Origin: DASTHV01 sp035718045
Lineage (GTDB): Bacteria > Patescibacteriota > Saccharimonadia > Saccharimonadales > UBA10212
Assembly: GCA_035718045.1 (NCBI GenBank)
Contig: DASTHV010000073.1
Location: forward strand, 1 to 9,674
Length of the DNA: 9,674 nucleotides
Direction of reading: 5' to 3'
Made by a program: the position numbers and the translations under genes. The notes under the pieces are model-generated. The model was not told where the DNA came from. It searched no databases and was given only the letters and a program-made list of their open reading frames with translations. Each line of letters opens with the position of its first letter. Within the stretch, counting starts at the first letter, position 1. Shown piece by piece: positions 1 through 6,291 of this stretch.

Positions 1-545
1 TCTACCTTATAGCGAACTCGAGTCACCGGAGTAAATAGAGCGTCTAGCATTATCATGTCGCTAAGTTTTCGGCCGGTGCCCGTTTCATCCAAGGCTTGAT
101 AACCTCTGCCTGTTTCGACTATCAGCTCGATGTTTACCGAAGCCTTATCATCATCCAACGTGCAGATGATTTGATCCGGATTGACTACTTCGACATCGGC
201 GTTCAGCTGAATATCCTTGGCCTTAATTACGCCTTTGCCCTTTTTAGTAAGGCTTAGGCTTTGGGGTTCATCGCTGTAAACCTTAAATCGGATGTTCTTT
301 AGGTTCAGGATGATGGCTACAACATCTTCTTTGACGCCTTTTACGGTGGTAAATTCATGACTGATGCCATTTACCCTGAAGCCGGTGATAGCGGCGCCGG
401 CAATGCTGGAAAGCAGCACGCGGCGTAGGCTATTGCCAAGCGTCATACCGTAGCCAGGATGCAACGGTTCGATTACAAAAGTGGCGCTGGTGTCACTATG
501 ATCCGTGACATCGGCTAGCCTTGGGGTGTGAATAAGTTTGCTCAT
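1..545 (-). CDS. rpoA: RNA polymerase alpha subunit, N-terminal part (cut by window edge)
   Basis: This is the alpha subunit of RNA polymerase, which dimerises to scaffold assembly of beta and beta' and contacts promoter DNA and regulators. The first 181 codons are visible and the gene runs off the left edge. I translated it from an ATG at 545-543. Residues 31-50 contain the hallmark GYGMTLGNSLRRVLLSSIAG of the alpha N-terminal dimerisation domain, followed by a region matching the family around FTTVKGVKEDV and ILNLKNIRF. A GAGGAG SD lies about 10 bases before the ATG and there are 25 bases after the rpsD stop, so it is the last visible gene of the alpha-operon part. The C-terminal domain cannot be judged. 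Identification is certain. Confidence 0.97.
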   Translation of the reverse strand, partial: MSKLIHTPRLADVTDHSDTSATFVIEPLHPGYGMTLGNSLRRVLLSSIAGAAITGFRVNGISHEFTTVKGVKEDVVAIILNLKNIRFKVYSDEPQSLSLTKKGKGVIKAKDIQLNADVEVVNPDQIICTLDDDKASVNIELIVETGRGYQALDETGTGRKLSDMIMLDALFTPVTRVRYKV

Positions 546-570
546 ACTATGTATCTCCTCTTTCTTATTC

Positions 571-1188
571 TTAGCGGGAATAATATTCCACGATTAATTG
601 CTCTTTGATATCCGGTTCCGCGTCATCGCGTGACGGAGCGCCGGTTATCTCTATCTGAAACTGTTTCCGATTGACTTTCAGCCAGGCAGGTGAAGCGGCA
701 GGCGCCGGACTGAGTTCGTCAATTTGCTTGAAGTATTCACTTTTCTTGCTACTGTCACGCAGACTGATTTTGTCACCCGTCTTAAGCCTAATAGACGGGA
801 CGTCTACGCGCCGGCCGTTTAAGACGAAGTGCCCGTGGGTTGCCAATTGGCGAGCGGCGCGGCGGCTGGGTGCGAATCCGGCGCGGTAAATCGCATTATC
901 CAACCGTTGCTCAAGGTACTGAAGCAACGTAGCGCCAGATTGGCCGGGTGTGCGGGAAGCTTCTTCCATAAGTTTGGCAAATTGGCGTTCCAGCAGGCCA
1001 TAAAGTCTTTTTACTTTTTGTTTTTCCCGTAGCTGCAGGGCATATTGGCTAGATTTAGTACGGCCGGAGTATGTGCCGCGCTGGCCGGGAGGCCCGGTCC
1101 GCTTAACCAGAGCTTTGTGAGCCTTAGGGTGCAGCGCATAACCTTCGCGGCGTGATAGTTTTACAATTGGTCGAGATTCTCTTGCCAT
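571..1188 (-). CDS. rpsD: 30S ribosomal protein S4, zinc-free form
   Basis: S4 is a primary 16S rRNA binding protein that nucleates assembly of the 30S body; in E. coli and Bacillus it also represses translation of its own mRNA. The protein is 205 aa, the usual length. The N-terminus MARESRPIVKLSRREG aligns without gaps to the zinc-binding type, but the cysteines expected at positions 9 and 12 are Val and Ser, and there is no cysteine anywhere in the protein. The S4 RNA-binding domain spans about residues 91-150 (LEQRLDNAIYRAGFAPSRR, then HFVLNGRRVDVPS). The start is fixed by an AGGAG SD that overlaps the rpsK stop codon (TAGGAG), 9 bases downstream of that gene. It sits between rpsK and rpoA, the usual alpha-operon place. 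Confidence 0.97.
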   Translation of the reverse strand: MARESRPIVKLSRREGYALHPKAHKALVKRTGPPGQRGTYSGRTKSSQYALQLREKQKVKRLYGLLERQFAKLMEEASRTPGQSGATLLQYLEQRLDNAIYRAGFAPSRRAARQLATHGHFVLNGRRVDVPSIRLKTGDKISLRDSSKKSEYFKQIDELSPAPAASPAWLKVNRKQFQIEITGAPSRDDAEPDIKEQLIVEYYSR

Positions 1189-1197
1189 ATCTGACTC

Positions 1198-1662
1198 CTA
1201 ATTCCTCTTAGGCCTTCTGGGCCTTACGCCGCCATGCGGGATGCCGGTGACATCTTTGACAGAGTCGAGCTGGACTTTTTGGCTTATAAGCGTGCGGATG
1301 GCCGCATCCCGACCTAAGCCTACGCCTTTAACAAAAACATCCGCTTTACCCAAGCCAAAGTTTTGTTTGGCGGTACCGATGGCTTTTTCGGCAGCCACCT
1401 GGGCGGCGTAGGCCGTACCCTTTTTACTGCCTCTAAAGCCGGAGCCGCCGGCGCTGGCTGTAGTTAAGGTATTACCTTTATCGTCGGTGACTGTAATTAT
1501 CGTGTTATTAAAGCTGGCCAGAACATGGATTTGGCCGTTGCTAACATTGCGCCTGGCCTTGCGGCGCCGGTTTGGCTTTGCCGTTGTGGCTTCCGGCTGT
1601 TCGGTGGCCGGCTCGGTGACGGGTATGTCTTGGTTCAATTTTTCTTGGATCTCTTCTGCCAT
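1198..1662 (-). CDS. rpsK: 30S ribosomal protein S11 with N-terminal extension
   Basis: S11 binds 16S rRNA on the 30S platform, next to the mRNA exit channel. The product is 154 aa against roughly 125-130 in most bacteria. The core starts near residue 36 (ARRNVSNGQIHVLASFNNTI), continues with the conserved SAGGSGFRGSKKGTAYAAQ and GLGRDAAIRTL segments, and ends GIPHGGVRPRRPKRN, the family's basic C-terminus in which the usual NGC is GGV. The extra length is about 30 N-terminal residues that are first acidic and then basic, probably disordered. The ATG at 1662 lies 10 bases after the rpsM stop with only a weak AGAG SD. A start inside the extension is possible, but I see no better one. Confidence 0.95.
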   Translation of the reverse strand: MAEEIQEKLNQDIPVTEPATEQPEATTAKPNRRRKARRNVSNGQIHVLASFNNTIITVTDDKGNTLTTASAGGSGFRGSKKGTAYAAQVAAEKAIGTAKQNFGLGKADVFVKGVGLGRDAAIRTLISQKVQLDSVKDVTGIPHGGVRPRRPKRN

Positions 1663-1672
1663 AATTTATACT

Positions 1673-2059
1673 CTAGGTCTTACTTGGCGCTTTCTTTGCC
1701 GTGCCGCCGACAGTCATTTTTTTGCCGCGTCGGGTTCTGGCATTCGTCTTAGTTCGTTGGCCACGGCTGGGCAGGCTATTCTTATGACGCAAGCCTCGGT
1801 AAGCGTTAATGTCTCGCAGCCGTTTAATATTACCGGTTATAACCCTTTGAAGCTCACCTTCTACAGTGTATTTGACCGCGATAATGTCTTGGATGCGCGA
1901 AATCTCGGCGTCATTTAAGTCTTTGACGCGAACGGTTGGCTCGACCTTAGCTTCTCCGAGAATATCGTAGCTAGATTTTGGTCCGACTCCATAGATATAG
2001 GTTAAAGACACCCATACTTGCTTATTATCCGGAATATTTACACCAGAGATACGCGCCAT
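1673..2059 (-). CDS. rpsM: 30S ribosomal protein S13
   Basis: S13 sits in the 30S head and contacts the P-site tRNA and the 50S subunit through intersubunit bridges. The 128-aa protein begins MARISGVNIPDNKQV and has the family helix-two-turn-helix region with YIYGVGPKSS (21-30). The highly conserved RGLRHKNSLPSRGQRTKTNA (88-107) precedes a long basic tail that in other ribosomes reaches toward the tRNA. The tail finishes with about 16 residues rich in Lys, Thr and Ala. The ATG is 2 bases after the rpmJ stop, with the AGG-containing end of rpmJ acting as SD, so the pair should be translationally coupled. Confidence 0.97.
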   Translation of the reverse strand: MARISGVNIPDNKQVWVSLTYIYGVGPKSSYDILGEAKVEPTVRVKDLNDAEISRIQDIIAVKYTVEGELQRVITGNIKRLRDINAYRGLRHKNSLPSRGQRTKTNARTRRGKKMTVGGTAKKAPSKT

Positions 2060-2061
2060 AT

Positions 2062-2178
2062 TTAACCCTGCCTTTGCTTGTGCTTTGGCTTCATCTTATT
2101 AATAACGTAAATTCTACCCTTACGACGGACAATCTTATCGTCAGGACTGATTTTTTTTACGCTGGCACGGACTTTCAT
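2062..2178 (-). CDS. rpmJ: 50S ribosomal protein L36, zinc-free form
   Basis: L36 is a tiny 50S protein that normally folds around one zinc ion and packs among domains of 23S rRNA. I translated 38 aa here: it begins MKVRASVKKISPDDKIVRRK and ends KPKHKQRQG. It aligns gap-free with the 38-aa E. coli-type protein, but the three zinc cysteines at 11, 14 and 27 are Ser, Asp and Asn; only the histidine at 33 remains. The middle (VRRKGRIYVIN) resembles the cysteine-free L36 paralogue type. Of two in-frame ATGs (2187 and 2178) the second is chosen: AAGGAG lies 9 bases before it but directly abuts the first, and the protein then begins canonically with MKVRAS. Confidence 0.95.
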   Translation of the reverse strand: MKVRASVKKISPDDKIVRRKGRIYVINKMKPKHKQRQG

Positions 2179-2272
2179 CCGGATCATCTCCTTTACTTGA
2201 GCGACACACTGCTTACTGATTGATTATTAAGTAACTTTTCACAAAATGGATGCAGTTTGGGATGAAAATCGA

Positions 2273-2315
2273 GGACCGTAAACAAGCTGTATTTGACATA
2301 CTGCGAGTACGGACC
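2273..2315 (-). promoter_or_regulatory. Two-part hairpin in the leader of the alpha-operon genes
   Basis: Positions 2273-2280 pair with 2308-2315 (8 bp with one mismatch at 2275/2313). Inside this, 2286-2292 pair with 2298-2304 (6 of 7 positions) around a 5-base loop. The element lies in the 165-bp non-coding stretch between infA and rpmJ, about 95 bases before the rpmJ start. S4 represses its operon through a structured leader in E. coli and Bacillus, so a role as S4 target is a reasonable inference from position, but I recognise no known leader family by sequence. No U-tract follows, so it is not an intrinsic terminator. Nothing else was recognised in 2188-2352. Confidence 0.4.
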
Positions 2316-2352
2316 GGAGATTTTCGCCCGAAATGCGCCGTTTTGTAAAAGT

Positions 2353-2574
2353 TCAGTTTTCGCGGTAAGTTATCCGACCCTTCGTCAGATCGTAAGGTGT
2401 CAATTCTACCTTAACGCGGTCACCTGGCACAAGGCGGATATAGTGCTTTCGCATTCTGCCGGCGACATGAGCTATGATTTGATGGCCGTTTTCAAGCTCT
2501 ACTCGAAACTGGGTGCCAGGCAGCGCCTCTACGACGGTACCCGCCAGCTCGATGACCTCTTTATCCTTCGCCAT
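2353..2574 (-). CDS. infA: Translation initiation factor IF-1
   Basis: IF-1 is an OB-fold protein that occupies the 30S A site during initiation and helps IF-2 and IF-3 select the initiator tRNA. The 73-aa product is of normal length (about 72) and shows the family pattern: MAKDKEVIELAGTVVEALPG, then FRVELENGHQIIAHVAGRMR, with the conserved RKHYIRLVPGDRVKVELTPYDL toward the C-terminus and ending GRITYREN. The stop is TGA. It lies 82 bases after secY and has a good promoter just before it. With a predicted leader of about 10 bases and only a weak AGG upstream of the ATG, it may start from a near-leaderless message. Confidence 0.97.
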   Translation of the reverse strand: MAKDKEVIELAGTVVEALPGTQFRVELENGHQIIAHVAGRMRKHYIRLVPGDRVKVELTPYDLTKGRITYREN

Positions 2575-2590
2575 AAAATATAACCTGATA

Positions 2591-2620
2591 ATTGTAGCAA
2601 ATTTGTCATCTGTTTGTAAA
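2591..2620 (-). promoter_or_regulatory. Putative sigma70-type promoter for infA and downstream genes
   Basis: On the minus strand, a TTTACA -35 box (2620-2615; 5 of 6 to TTGACA) is followed after 18 bases by a TACAAT -10 box (2596-2591; 5 of 6 to TATAAT) preceded by TGC, an extended -10. Transcription would begin near 2584, some 10 bases before the infA ATG. This is the best promoter match I found in the window, and it sits in one of the few real gaps of the gene run. Confidence 0.5.
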
Positions 2621-2656
2621 GAGTTTTTTGATCCTTCAACCCTTTAGGATTGATTC

Positions 2657-4189
2657 CTATTTCCGCCGCGTCGGTAAGCGGGGTCGCAATCTGGTTAGCA
2701 TGCCGGTTCGCCCCGAAGGTGCCGCTACTACCGCTGGAGCCTCGTAAAAGTAGTCTGGTGCTTCGTATTGGTCGTAAGTAATCATCAAAGCCCGGGATTC
2801 TACCTGCCGCAAAGTTTCCAACGACACCGACACTAAGATCAAAATACTGGTACCGCCGATGGCGATGTTTTGATTAAGCTTGACTTGGGCGATAATCGGC
2901 AAGACCGCTAAGAGACCTAGGGCCAACCCACCAAAAAGTGTCAGCCGGTTCACGATCCGGCTCAAATATTTCTCGGTTTGCTTGCCGGATCGCACATCAG
3001 CGATAAAGCCACCCTGCTTTTGGAGATTTTCGGCAATCTCCTTTGAATTAAAGGCCACGCTGGTATAGAAGTAGGTAAAGATAAAAACTAGTAAGAAATA
3101 GGTTATCGGATAAACCCAGGGCTTCCAGCCACCGGCCGCGAAAGTGGTGGCACTGGGGCTCTGAAACAGCTGGCTAACGCTGACTCCGACTTTTTCCCAA
3201 TGGCTGTGCGGAATAGCATTGATTCCCTGACCATGAGTGAGCAGCTGGCCGACAAAGCCTGGCACCGACAAAAAGGCTACCGCGAAGATAATCGGAATCA
3301 CTCCGGCAGTAATTAATTTTACCGGTAGGGTGGTAGTTACACCGCCATAAGTACGGTTGCCTTGGACCCTTTTGGCATAATTTACCGTCAAGCGTCGTGA
3401 CGCTTCATTGAGTTTGACCACCGCCCAAATTACAAAAATAATCGCGAACATAATTATCCAGAACAAAATCATGCCGTGTTTGCTAAAGTTACGATTAAAC
3501 AGATGGAATTTATCACTAGCGGCGCCGCCTTTGGTCCAATAGGCCGATCCCCATAGTTCGTTAAATAAGGTGGGCAAGCGACTCACAATGCCGACAGTAA
3601 TCAGCAACGATATACCATTACCGATTGAACGCTCGGTGATAAGTTCTCCGAGCCACATCAAAATCATCGAGCCGCCGGTCAGCGCCGCAATCATGACCAC
3701 CCACTGCATAAGCGAGGTATTGGCCGTGATATCGCCCAGTCCGCCGATGCTGGCTGCTTCTTGGCGTATCAGATAAATGGTGCCGATTGACTGAATAATG
3801 GCCAGCGGGAAAGTAAGAACACGGGTATATTGATTAATCTTGCGCCGGCCCTGTTCGCCCTCTTTGTTGTACAGGTTTTCAAAGTGCGGTATAGCTTTGC
3901 TTAGCAGCTGCATGATGATGCTGGCGTTGATGTATGGCCCAAGGCCTACCAGCATAATCGAAAAGTTGGCCAGGGCTCCGCCAGACAGGACATTCAGAAA
4001 CCCGAGTAGCTGATTGGAATTTGATTGCTCAAATAGGTTATGTAGGACTTGTTTCAGGGTCGCCGGATCGCTTAACGGAACCGGTATGTGGGCTAAAATC
4101 CGAAAAACCAGCAGCATTCCAAGTACCGCCAAGATGCGGTTTCGCATCTCCTTATGCCCTAGGGATTTAACAATAATTCCCCAATTCAC
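2657..4189 (-). CDS. secY: Preprotein translocase channel subunit SecY
   Basis: SecY is the inner-membrane channel of the Sec translocon; with SecE, SecG and SecA it exports unfolded proteins and inserts membrane proteins. Ten membrane segments can be placed near residues 19-38 (ending in the conserved HIPVP), 68-92, 122-141, 160-180, 192-206, 240-260, 288-312, 359-380, 416-436 and 442-462. Cytoplasmic loop motifs YAKRVQGNRTYGG (271-283) and FNSKEIAENLQKQGGFIADVR (380-400) match the SecA/ribosome-binding loops. At 510 aa it is longer than E. coli SecY (443). Extra length is in the external loops (about 207-238 and 313-358) and a roughly 38-residue tail ending PRLPTRRK. The start is GTG; an in-frame stop lies six codons upstream, and a start at Met15 would place its SD against the ATG. 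Confidence 0.97.
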   Translation of the reverse strand: MNWGIIVKSLGHKEMRNRILAVLGMLLVFRILAHIPVPLSDPATLKQVLHNLFEQSNSNQLLGFLNVLSGGALANFSIMLVGLGPYINASIIMQLLSKAIPHFENLYNKEGEQGRRKINQYTRVLTFPLAIIQSIGTIYLIRQEAASIGGLGDITANTSLMQWVVMIAALTGGSMILMWLGELITERSIGNGISLLITVGIVSRLPTLFNELWGSAYWTKGGAASDKFHLFNRNFSKHGMILFWIIMFAIIFVIWAVVKLNEASRRLTVNYAKRVQGNRTYGGVTTTLPVKLITAGVIPIIFAVAFLSVPGFVGQLLTHGQGINAIPHSHWEKVGVSVSQLFQSPSATTFAAGGWKPWVYPITYFLLVFIFTYFYTSVAFNSKEIAENLQKQGGFIADVRSGKQTEKYLSRIVNRLTLFGGLALGLLAVLPIIAQVKLNQNIAIGGTSILILVSVSLETLRQVESRALMITYDQYEAPDYFYEAPAVVAAPSGRTGMLTRLRPRLPTRRK

Positions 4190-4254
4190 GCAGATATACT
4201 CTGGTTAAGTCTATTGCCCATTTCTATAATTGTAACATTCCTCTTAGCGGTAAC

Positions 4255-4728
4255 TTAGGCTTTGGCCGCCGCGGATTTTTTAGGCTGCCGGGGCAGACGG
4301 TCGGTTCTGCTAAAACTGCCGCCGGCTTTCTCAATCATTTCTATGGCTTTGCCGCTGGCGCTTTGAAGCTTGACGATTTTTTTGGATTTTAACTCGCCTT
4401 TAGCTAGAAGTTTGACGCCAACATGTGGACTGCTGATTAGACCGGCTTCAAATAGCACGGTGGTATCGATGGCCGGCTTTTTAAGCTGCTCAAGTTGTTC
4501 GGTATAAACACATTCCATATTGGGTCGCCGGCTATTGAAGCCGCGGAGCTTTGGCAGGCGCATATGTAGGGGCATTTGGCCGCCTTCAAAGCCTTGCTTT
4601 ACCGGACTTTTGCGCGAACCTTGGCCTTTAGTACCTCGTCCGGCGGTTTTACCACGTCCAGCGCTGATTCCGCGACCGGCCCGTTTGGCGTTCTTCTGTC
4701 GGCTTAAAATCAGTTCATTATATTTCAT
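4255..4728 (-). CDS. rplO: 50S ribosomal protein L15
   Basis: L15 is a late-assembling 50S protein whose long basic N-terminal arm penetrates 23S rRNA. The 157-aa product has the Gly/Arg/Lys-rich arm with RAGRGISAGRGKTAGRGTKG (16-35) and the conserved GFEGGQMPLHMRLPKLRGF (46-64), followed by a globular part with VGVKLLAKGEL and a basic C-terminus. The ATG overlaps the rpsE stop by one base (TAATG) and has AGAGGT 8-9 bases upstream, so the two are coupled. In most bacteria rpmD (L30) lies between rpsE and rplO; here there is no room for it. A 65-bp spacer follows before secY. Confidence 0.97.
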   Translation of the reverse strand: MKYNELILSRQKNAKRAGRGISAGRGKTAGRGTKGQGSRKSPVKQGFEGGQMPLHMRLPKLRGFNSRRPNMECVYTEQLEQLKKPAIDTTVLFEAGLISSPHVGVKLLAKGELKSKKIVKLQSASGKAIEMIEKAGGSFSRTDRLPRQPKKSAAAKA

Positions 4729-5276
4729 TATTTAACCTCTGGTTTTGCGGGTTTAGTTTTGGTCGTCTGAGGTTTGACTATCCACTTGCTGGAAGGCTCC
4801 ATTTTTTGCAGGGCATCCAGGGTGGCATAGGCGATATTCACCCGATTACTGGAACCGAGCGATTTGGACAAGACATTTTCTATGCCGGCTACTTCCAGTA
4901 CTGTGCGTACTATGCCTCCGGCGATTAAACCAGTTCCGGGCGCTGCCGGCATGATCAAAATCTTGGCGCCGCCAACCTTACCTTTGACTTCATGAGTCAG
5001 CGTGCTTTGGTGAAGATGTATTTTAATCATCTGTTTTTTAGCAACATCTGTCGCCTTTGTGACGGCCGCGGAAACATCGGCTCCTTTACTGACGCCAACC
5101 CCGACACTGCCCTTATGGTCTCCAGCTACTACTAGGGCTTGGAACCTGAAACGGCGACCACCCTTAACAACCCTGGCGACGCGGTTGACGTACACCACCC
5201 GCTCGTCATACTGACTCTCTTCTCTGGCATCGCTCCTTCGGTCGTTTCTTCGACCCATCTGGCGCATTTCAGCCAT
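4728..5276 (-). CDS. rpsE: 30S ribosomal protein S5
   Basis: S5 lies at the mRNA entry side of the 30S subunit and contributes to decoding accuracy and mRNA unwinding. From the ATG at 5276 it is 182 aa. The N-terminal double-stranded-RNA-binding-like domain contains DERVVYVNRVARVVKGGRRF and VVAGDHKGSVGVGVSKG. The C-terminal domain contains GTGLIAGGIVRTVLEVAGI and the LGSSNRVNIAYATLDAL stretch. The open frame extends 25 codons further up (to 5351), but those codons lie inside rplR and are unlike S5. The 5276 start is one base after the rplR stop with GGAG about 10 bases before it. It overlaps rplO by one base. Confidence 0.96.
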   Translation of the reverse strand: MAEMRQMGRRNDRRSDAREESQYDERVVYVNRVARVVKGGRRFRFQALVVAGDHKGSVGVGVSKGADVSAAVTKATDVAKKQMIKIHLHQSTLTHEVKGKVGGAKILIMPAAPGTGLIAGGIVRTVLEVAGIENVLSKSLGSSNRVNIAYATLDALQKMEPSSKWIVKPQTTKTKPAKPEVK

Positions 5277-5277
5277 G

Positions 5278-5631
5278 CTAAAACTCCAATCCTTCTTGAC
5301 GGGCAGCTTCAGCCAGAGCTTTAATGCGCCCGTGGTAAAGCCGACTGCCACGGTCTAAGACTACACTCTTAACTTTAGCCTTTTTGGCCTTGGCGGCAAT
5401 GTCCTTACCAACGACCGCAGCCCGTTCGGTCATGGTGCCCGTAAGTTTTTGTCCGACAGTAGAGGCATAAGCCACAGTCAAGCCTTTAGTGTCATCTATC
5501 AACTGAGCGGTTATGTGTAGATTGCTGGTGCTGACCGCTAAACGCGGCCGCTCGCTGGTACCGCGCACGCGAGAGGCAACTCTGTGGGCCCGTCGTTCTG
5601 ATGTCATTCTCTTATGTTCCAACCTGCTCAT
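5278..5631 (-). CDS. rplR: 50S ribosomal protein L18
   Basis: L18 binds 5S rRNA and, with L5, docks it into the 50S central protuberance. The protein is 117 aa, the family's usual size. It has the basic N-terminus (SERRAHRVASRVRGTSERPR), the conserved LAVSTSNLHITAQLIDD strand region, and the C-terminal VLDRGSRLYHGRIKALAEAA signature, ending with the typical ARQEGLEF. The ATG lies 3 bases after the rplF stop, with AAGGA about 7 bases upstream. The gene ends one base before the rpsE start, so it is part of a coupled chain. Confidence 0.97.
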   Translation of the reverse strand: MSRLEHKRMTSERRAHRVASRVRGTSERPRLAVSTSNLHITAQLIDDTKGLTVAYASTVGQKLTGTMTERAAVVGKDIAAKAKKAKVKSVVLDRGSRLYHGRIKALAEAARQEGLEF

Positions 5632-5634
5632 AGT

Positions 5635-6171
5635 CTATTCCTTACCGCTCTTTCCGCTCTTACGAATTATTCTTTCATCGGCATATTTTATACCTTTGCC
5701 TTTGTAGGGCTCAGGCTTACGTAAAGCCCGAATCTCAGCCGCGACCTGGCCGACTTGCTGTTTATCAATGCCGCTGACGGTAACTATATTCTGTTCCACG
5801 GCTACCGTTATGCCGGCTGGAACATTGTAAACAATGTCATGCGAGTAACCTAGATTGAATTTCAAATCACTGCCCTGCTGTTGGACACGGAAGCCAACCC
5901 CATTGATTTCGAGCTTTCTTTCAAACCCCTGACTGACGCCCGTGACCATATTACTGAGTAAGGTCCGCATTAAACCGTGCCGGGCCCGACTAATTGCTTC
6001 GTCGTCATGACGTTCAACGACTACTTCATTTTCGCGCTGTGAAATTTTGATTCCTGGCATGGTGAACTGCTCCAAGCTACCTTTCGGTCCCTTGACTTGG
6101 ATCTTTTCTTGGTCGACAGTGATTGTCACACCGGATGGAATTTGGATCGGTAGTTTTCCTATTCGACTCAT
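5635..6171 (-). CDS. rplF: 50S ribosomal protein L6
   Basis: L6 binds 23S rRNA close to the sarcin-ricin loop and the factor-binding site. The 178-aa product shows the two-fold L6 structure: MSRIGKLPIQIPSGV at the start, VKGPKGSLEQ in the first repeat, the linking HGLMRTLLSNMVTGVSQGFE, and the second repeat with LEINGVGFRVQQQG. The C-terminal signature EIRALRKPEPYKGKGIKYAD is intact. GGAAG about 9 bases before the ATG is a moderate SD. Unlike its neighbours it is separated from the upstream gene rpsH by about 120 bases of 7-bp repeats. The ATG overlaps by one base (TGATG) the stop of a short frame crossing that gap. Confidence 0.97.
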   Translation of the reverse strand: MSRIGKLPIQIPSGVTITVDQEKIQVKGPKGSLEQFTMPGIKISQRENEVVVERHDDEAISRARHGLMRTLLSNMVTGVSQGFERKLEINGVGFRVQQQGSDLKFNLGYSHDIVYNVPAGITVAVEQNIVTVSGIDKQQVGQVAAEIRALRKPEPYKGKGIKYADERIIRKSGKSGKE

Positions 6172-6193
6172 CAGACGCTTCTTCCAGTCGCTT

Positions 6194-6270
6194 TAGCTGT
6201 TAGCTGATAGCTGTTAGCGGATAGCCAGTTGCAGTTAGCTATGAGCTTTAAGTTATTAGCTATTAGCTCA
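6194..6270. repeat. Degenerate 7-bp tandem repeat (TAGCTRW), 11 units
   Basis: On the plus strand, units start every seven bases from 6194 to 6264: TAGCTGT, TAGCTGA, TAGCTGT, TAGCGGA, TAGCCAG, TTGCAGT, TAGCTAT, GAGCTTT, AAGTTAT, TAGCTAT, TAGCTCA. The phase never slips over 77 bases although some units have decayed. The repeat fills most of the gap between rpsH and rplF, where the other ribosomal genes touch or overlap. This looks like slippage-type expansion followed by mutation. No transposase or terminal repeats are present. Confidence 0.85.
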
Positions 6271-6291
6271 TGTTGAGTGTAACGAAACATC

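Noticed and set aside
1487..1918. 143-codon open frame on the plus strand
   Set aside because: It is antisense to rpsK and rpsM and mirrors their codon pattern; no recognisable protein.
2293..2298. Perfect TTGACA on the plus strand, as a possible antisense promoter
   Set aside because: No -10 box is present at a suitable distance, and the bases are part of the leader hairpin loop.
4225..4230. Perfect TATAAT on the plus strand in the rplO-secY spacer
   Set aside because: No -35 box lies 16-18 bases upstream, and transcription would run antisense into rplO.
5277..5351. Longer rpsE start at 5351 giving 25 more residues
   Set aside because: The added codons are rplR sequence read in another frame, and a good SD precedes the ATG at 5276.
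6194..6270. CRISPR array
   Set aside because: The period is 7 bases with no spacers; it is a simple tandem repeat.
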